From positions 19,034,547 through 19,098,546 of the forward strand of contig CM026556.1 in the NCBI GenBank assembly GCA_015143295.1: a stretch of DNA of 64,000 bases. Direction: 5' to 3'. The DNA is from Tetracentron sinense. Its lineage: Eukaryota; Streptophyta; Magnoliopsida; Trochodendrales; Trochodendraceae. This document shows, one piece after another, positions 61,786 through 64,000 of the stretch. The notes below the pieces were generated by a model. That model did not search any database. It was not told the DNA's origin and worked only from the letters and a program-made list of their open reading frames with translations. Position 1 is the first letter of the stretch. Each line of letters opens with the position of its first letter. A program made the position numbers and the translations under genes.

Positions 61786-61952
61786 TACGATTGGTCGTAA
61801 GTTCTTTACGATCGATCGTAACATTATACGATCGGTCGTAATTTTCTACGATCGATCGTAACGCTTACAGAAAGTTTTGACCATTTCTGAGATTCTACGA
61901 TCGATTGTAGATTTTCTACGATCGATCATAACTTCACCTACGATCGTTCGTT
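61786..61952. repeat. phased palindrome array (TACGATCGATCGTA type)
   Basis: Seven 14-bp sites at 61786, 61807, 61827 and 61847, then 61896, 61917 and 61939. Those at 61807 and 61847 are perfect. Spacing 20-22 bp within each group. The array ends about 55 bp upstream of the LTR's TATA box (minus orientation). Confidence 0.88.
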
Positions 61953-62283
61953 GCAAAAAAATTTCAGATTTCCCATTTTTGTATTTCGGCCATAACTTTT
62001 GACTCGTTCGTCAGATTTTGACGATTCAACTTGTGTTGGATTCGTCATTCGAAAAAGAACATTCCTGACATTTTAGAAATTTTAAATTTCTCTTTATTTA
62101 TTGACCAAATTACCCATAAAGTTAACTGATCCACAAATGGAGTTCAGCAACCCGGATTTTTAACATACCTGACTTGGGAAAACTTTCCAATTTCTCATTT
62201 CATAGGAATGGAAGATTACAAAGGCTTAAAGCCTTGGCACGGGTTCCAATACATGGGCAAAACTTCCAGGGTTCTACACATAA

Positions 62284-63080
62284 AATACATAACTTGACTT
62301 GTAGATCAAATAACATAATTTGAAAAAACTAAAGAGGGTAGAGAAGGGATAGATAATAATCAACAGAAAATGTTGAGGACAAAAACACATTTGAAACAAC
62401 TTCGACTATAACCAGCATAGATCTTCATCTTTGGGAAGTGATTGCTCGTCAACGACTGAAGTAATGGATTGTTGGGTGGCTTATCGGCAATCACTTCCTA
62501 ATCACCTAAGAAAAATGTTAAATATTTAAAATATAAAACGCTTAAATTTTCATAAAAGATAAGCTGAGGGAATGTTGCCGGGGTTTGATCGGAAAATGAG
62601 GAAGAGGAAAAAGATAAGGGTTTTATTGTCCTAAGATGGTTTTTTTTTGTTTTTTTCACTTATGGTGTATATTCATCAAATGTTGGGGTTCGTCCAAAAT
62701 AGGAGTCCCGAACGTTACATGGGCCTATAGACCTAGACATCAAGCCCTCAATCTGCAGGCCAAAAATTGCACCCACCCTGCGGCCCTGCCCATAACATGT
62801 CTAGGCAGGAAGCCTAAAGAAACCAGCCCAGCCCAACCCATTCATAGCTCCCAGATAAACAGAAGAAAATTTCACTCCAAGACTCCACACCCCTGGTAGC
62901 AGAATGCCCACCACAACCACCAAACTTGTAGCTCAGCTCATTTGTGCTTTTTCTGATTCACAAGCACCTAACTTGCCCACCCAAGAAAGAGGATACAGTC
63001 ACCAGATTCGTCTAAAAATCCTATCCGTGTCCAGGTAATTGTTTGATATAATATTGGCATACGATATGTAGCATAGGAAA
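62284..63080. other. unassigned sequence
   Basis: AT-rich with one small plus-strand open stretch at 62636-62899 lacking any recognisable domain. No repeat ends or RNA genes recognised. Confidence 0.4.
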
Positions 63081-63259
63081 GTTTATTTCTTAGAATAACC
63101 ATCAAAGAAAAATTTTTTTTTTTTTTTTGCTTAAAAAAAATCCAAAATTTCTCAATGAATAAATAAAAAATATAAAAACATGTAATGAAGTAGTAATAAA
63201 ATTTTAAATCGTTTTTTTCACTAAAAATATCAATTTTTTTCACTAAATATCGTTTTCGA

Positions 63260-63660
63260 CGCAATCTGGGCCTATTAGGCCCAGATTGCGGACTCACTTC
63301 ATGCGTCGCAGGGGGTGCCCCCCCTGCCACCCCCCCGGGCAATCGTAGGAGGCTCTGCCTAATATTATACATGGACAATGACACAAATTTGGGTATTTTG
63401 CCCAAATTTTGAAATGTTTAATACTCCACTATGTTAACTGATATGTGATGAATGCTTGTAATAGACTTTTTATTTTATGTTTTTGTGGAATGTGGGTGTG
63501 GAGTTTTGATCTTTTTGATGTTATATATATACGTGATATATATATAATTATATATATATTTATATTAAATTTATCGCCTAGGCCACGCCTAGGCGTCGCC
63601 TAGGCAACGCCTCGCCTAGCCGGGGCTAATCGCCTAGACGCCTTGACTACACTGGTTCCA
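63260..63660. repeat. GC-rich island and CCTAGGCG repeat cluster
   Basis: At 63265-63355 a GC-rich patch includes the inverted pair GGCCTATTAGGCC and a 'ggggggtggcagg'-type stretch (minus strand). A TA-rich stretch lies at 63521-63562. At 63574-63645 overlapping CCTAGGCG and CGCCTAGGC words form a strongly self-complementary cluster resembling the ends of AGGCG-rich plant MITEs. Element limits were not resolved. Confidence 0.45.
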
Positions 63661-64000
63661 TCTTGGAAAAACTTCAATAAAACAGGCCAACATCGCTACA
63701 TTTGGCCAATATTATATGGGAAACAGAATAAATAAAACCAGCAGATTCAACATAGAAGTTGGTCCCAGATGTGTTTCTGTTAACTCTAATTTCAAACTAG
63801 GTGAAGATAATCTATAGAACTATGCCATAAAATATCTTTTGGAAATGAAATTTTGTTACACTTTGAATAGGTGTGCAGAATACATGAGTATACCTTTCTC
63901 ATGAGACATGGAGCTGAGGCTGTAGTGCCCAAGGGCCAACCACTTGTACACCAATGGTCTAGTAATTATGGCAAGAGTACGGGAAATTTTCATTTTAGGG
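63661..64000. other. unassigned right edge
   Basis: No coding segment, repeat or RNA gene could be recognised in the last 340 bp; a gene beginning outside the window cannot be excluded. Confidence 0.3.

Larger units (their letters stand above)
59720..62278 (-). mobile_element. solo LTR, Ty3/gypsy, 2559 bp
   Basis: On the minus strand it starts TGTAGAACCCTGG and ends GGGGCGTGACA; TSD CATAA flanks it exactly (59715-59719 and 62279-62283). Related to the 21197 solo LTR along its length. A TATA box, gcctataaatag on the minus strand, lies near 61730. A palindrome array lies at 61786-61952 and a two-copy repeat at about 60640-60800. Confidence 0.9.

Noticed and set aside
62968-63405. 145-residue minus-strand open frame
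   Set aside because: Crosses a T-run and a GC-rich repeat patch; no recognisable domain or splice context.
1-64000. tRNA, rRNA or organellar insertions
   Set aside because: None seen; the TGGTATCAGAGC words are retrotransposon primer-binding sites, not tRNA genes.

Overview
The window is nuclear DNA from a flowering plant with a large, repeat-rich genome. The only recognisable host gene has plant-type GT...AG introns and is interrupted by tens of kilobases of transposable elements. Plant-specific element families (chromodomain Ty3/gypsy, Tat/Ogre-like gypsy, gag-only Ty1/copia, plant L1 LINE, hAT-like MITE) fill the rest. There is no sign of bacterial or organellar DNA. Identifications rest on reading the sequence and on remembered family features; no search was run.

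Host gene: on the minus strand, 18.7 kb down to 7.2 kb, six coding exons encode the first 322 residues of SHOOT GRAVITROPISM 2 (SGR2, a phosphatidic-acid-preferring phospholipase A1-like protein). All six exons join in frame. The lipase serine motif and DDHD domain are not in the window, so the gene must continue past position 1 through an intron of more than 7.2 kb, or end there. Its introns hold a copia relic (8.8-11.1 kb), a 3.6-kb gypsy LTR (12.66-16.25 kb) and two MITEs. A TATA box (18.69 kb) and a roughly 0.5-kb leader with repeats and a small upstream ORF lie 5'.

Left edge (1-7.2 kb): Tat-like gypsy remnant carrying a solo LTR with an ATTTG target-site duplication (TSD), a 37-bp tandem array and a 930-bp MITE with an 8-bp TSD. 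19.2-20.7 kb: relic of a transposon-type ULP1 cysteine protease. 21.2-23.6 kb: solo gypsy LTR. 24-34 kb: chromovirus integrase/chromodomain and 3' LTR, split by a gag-only copia element (25.0-33.7 kb) that itself holds a truncated Tat element (27.8-33.0 kb). 34.0-47.0 kb: a second copia element with both LTRs and gag but no visible pol, into which a 6.3-kb L1 LINE inserted. 47.0-50.7 kb: gypsy LTR pieces in head-to-head arrangement. 50.8-56.3 kb: tandem copies of an inverted-repeat-rich element split by another solo LTR. 57.0-62.3 kb: a Tat-type solo LTR and a gypsy solo LTR only 173 bp apart. 62.3-64 kb: unassigned, AT-rich, with a GC-rich repeat island.

Most unusual signal: several LTR families, both copia and gypsy, carry just upstream of their TATA box an array of short CG-centred palindromes spaced about 20-22 bp (two helical turns). 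Two related gypsy LTRs keep the same 4+3 layout while the palindrome itself has changed in all copies from ACCGATCGATCGGT to TACGATCGATCGTA. Tat-type LTRs carry a separate series of hairpins whose stems co-vary. I know of no description of either system.
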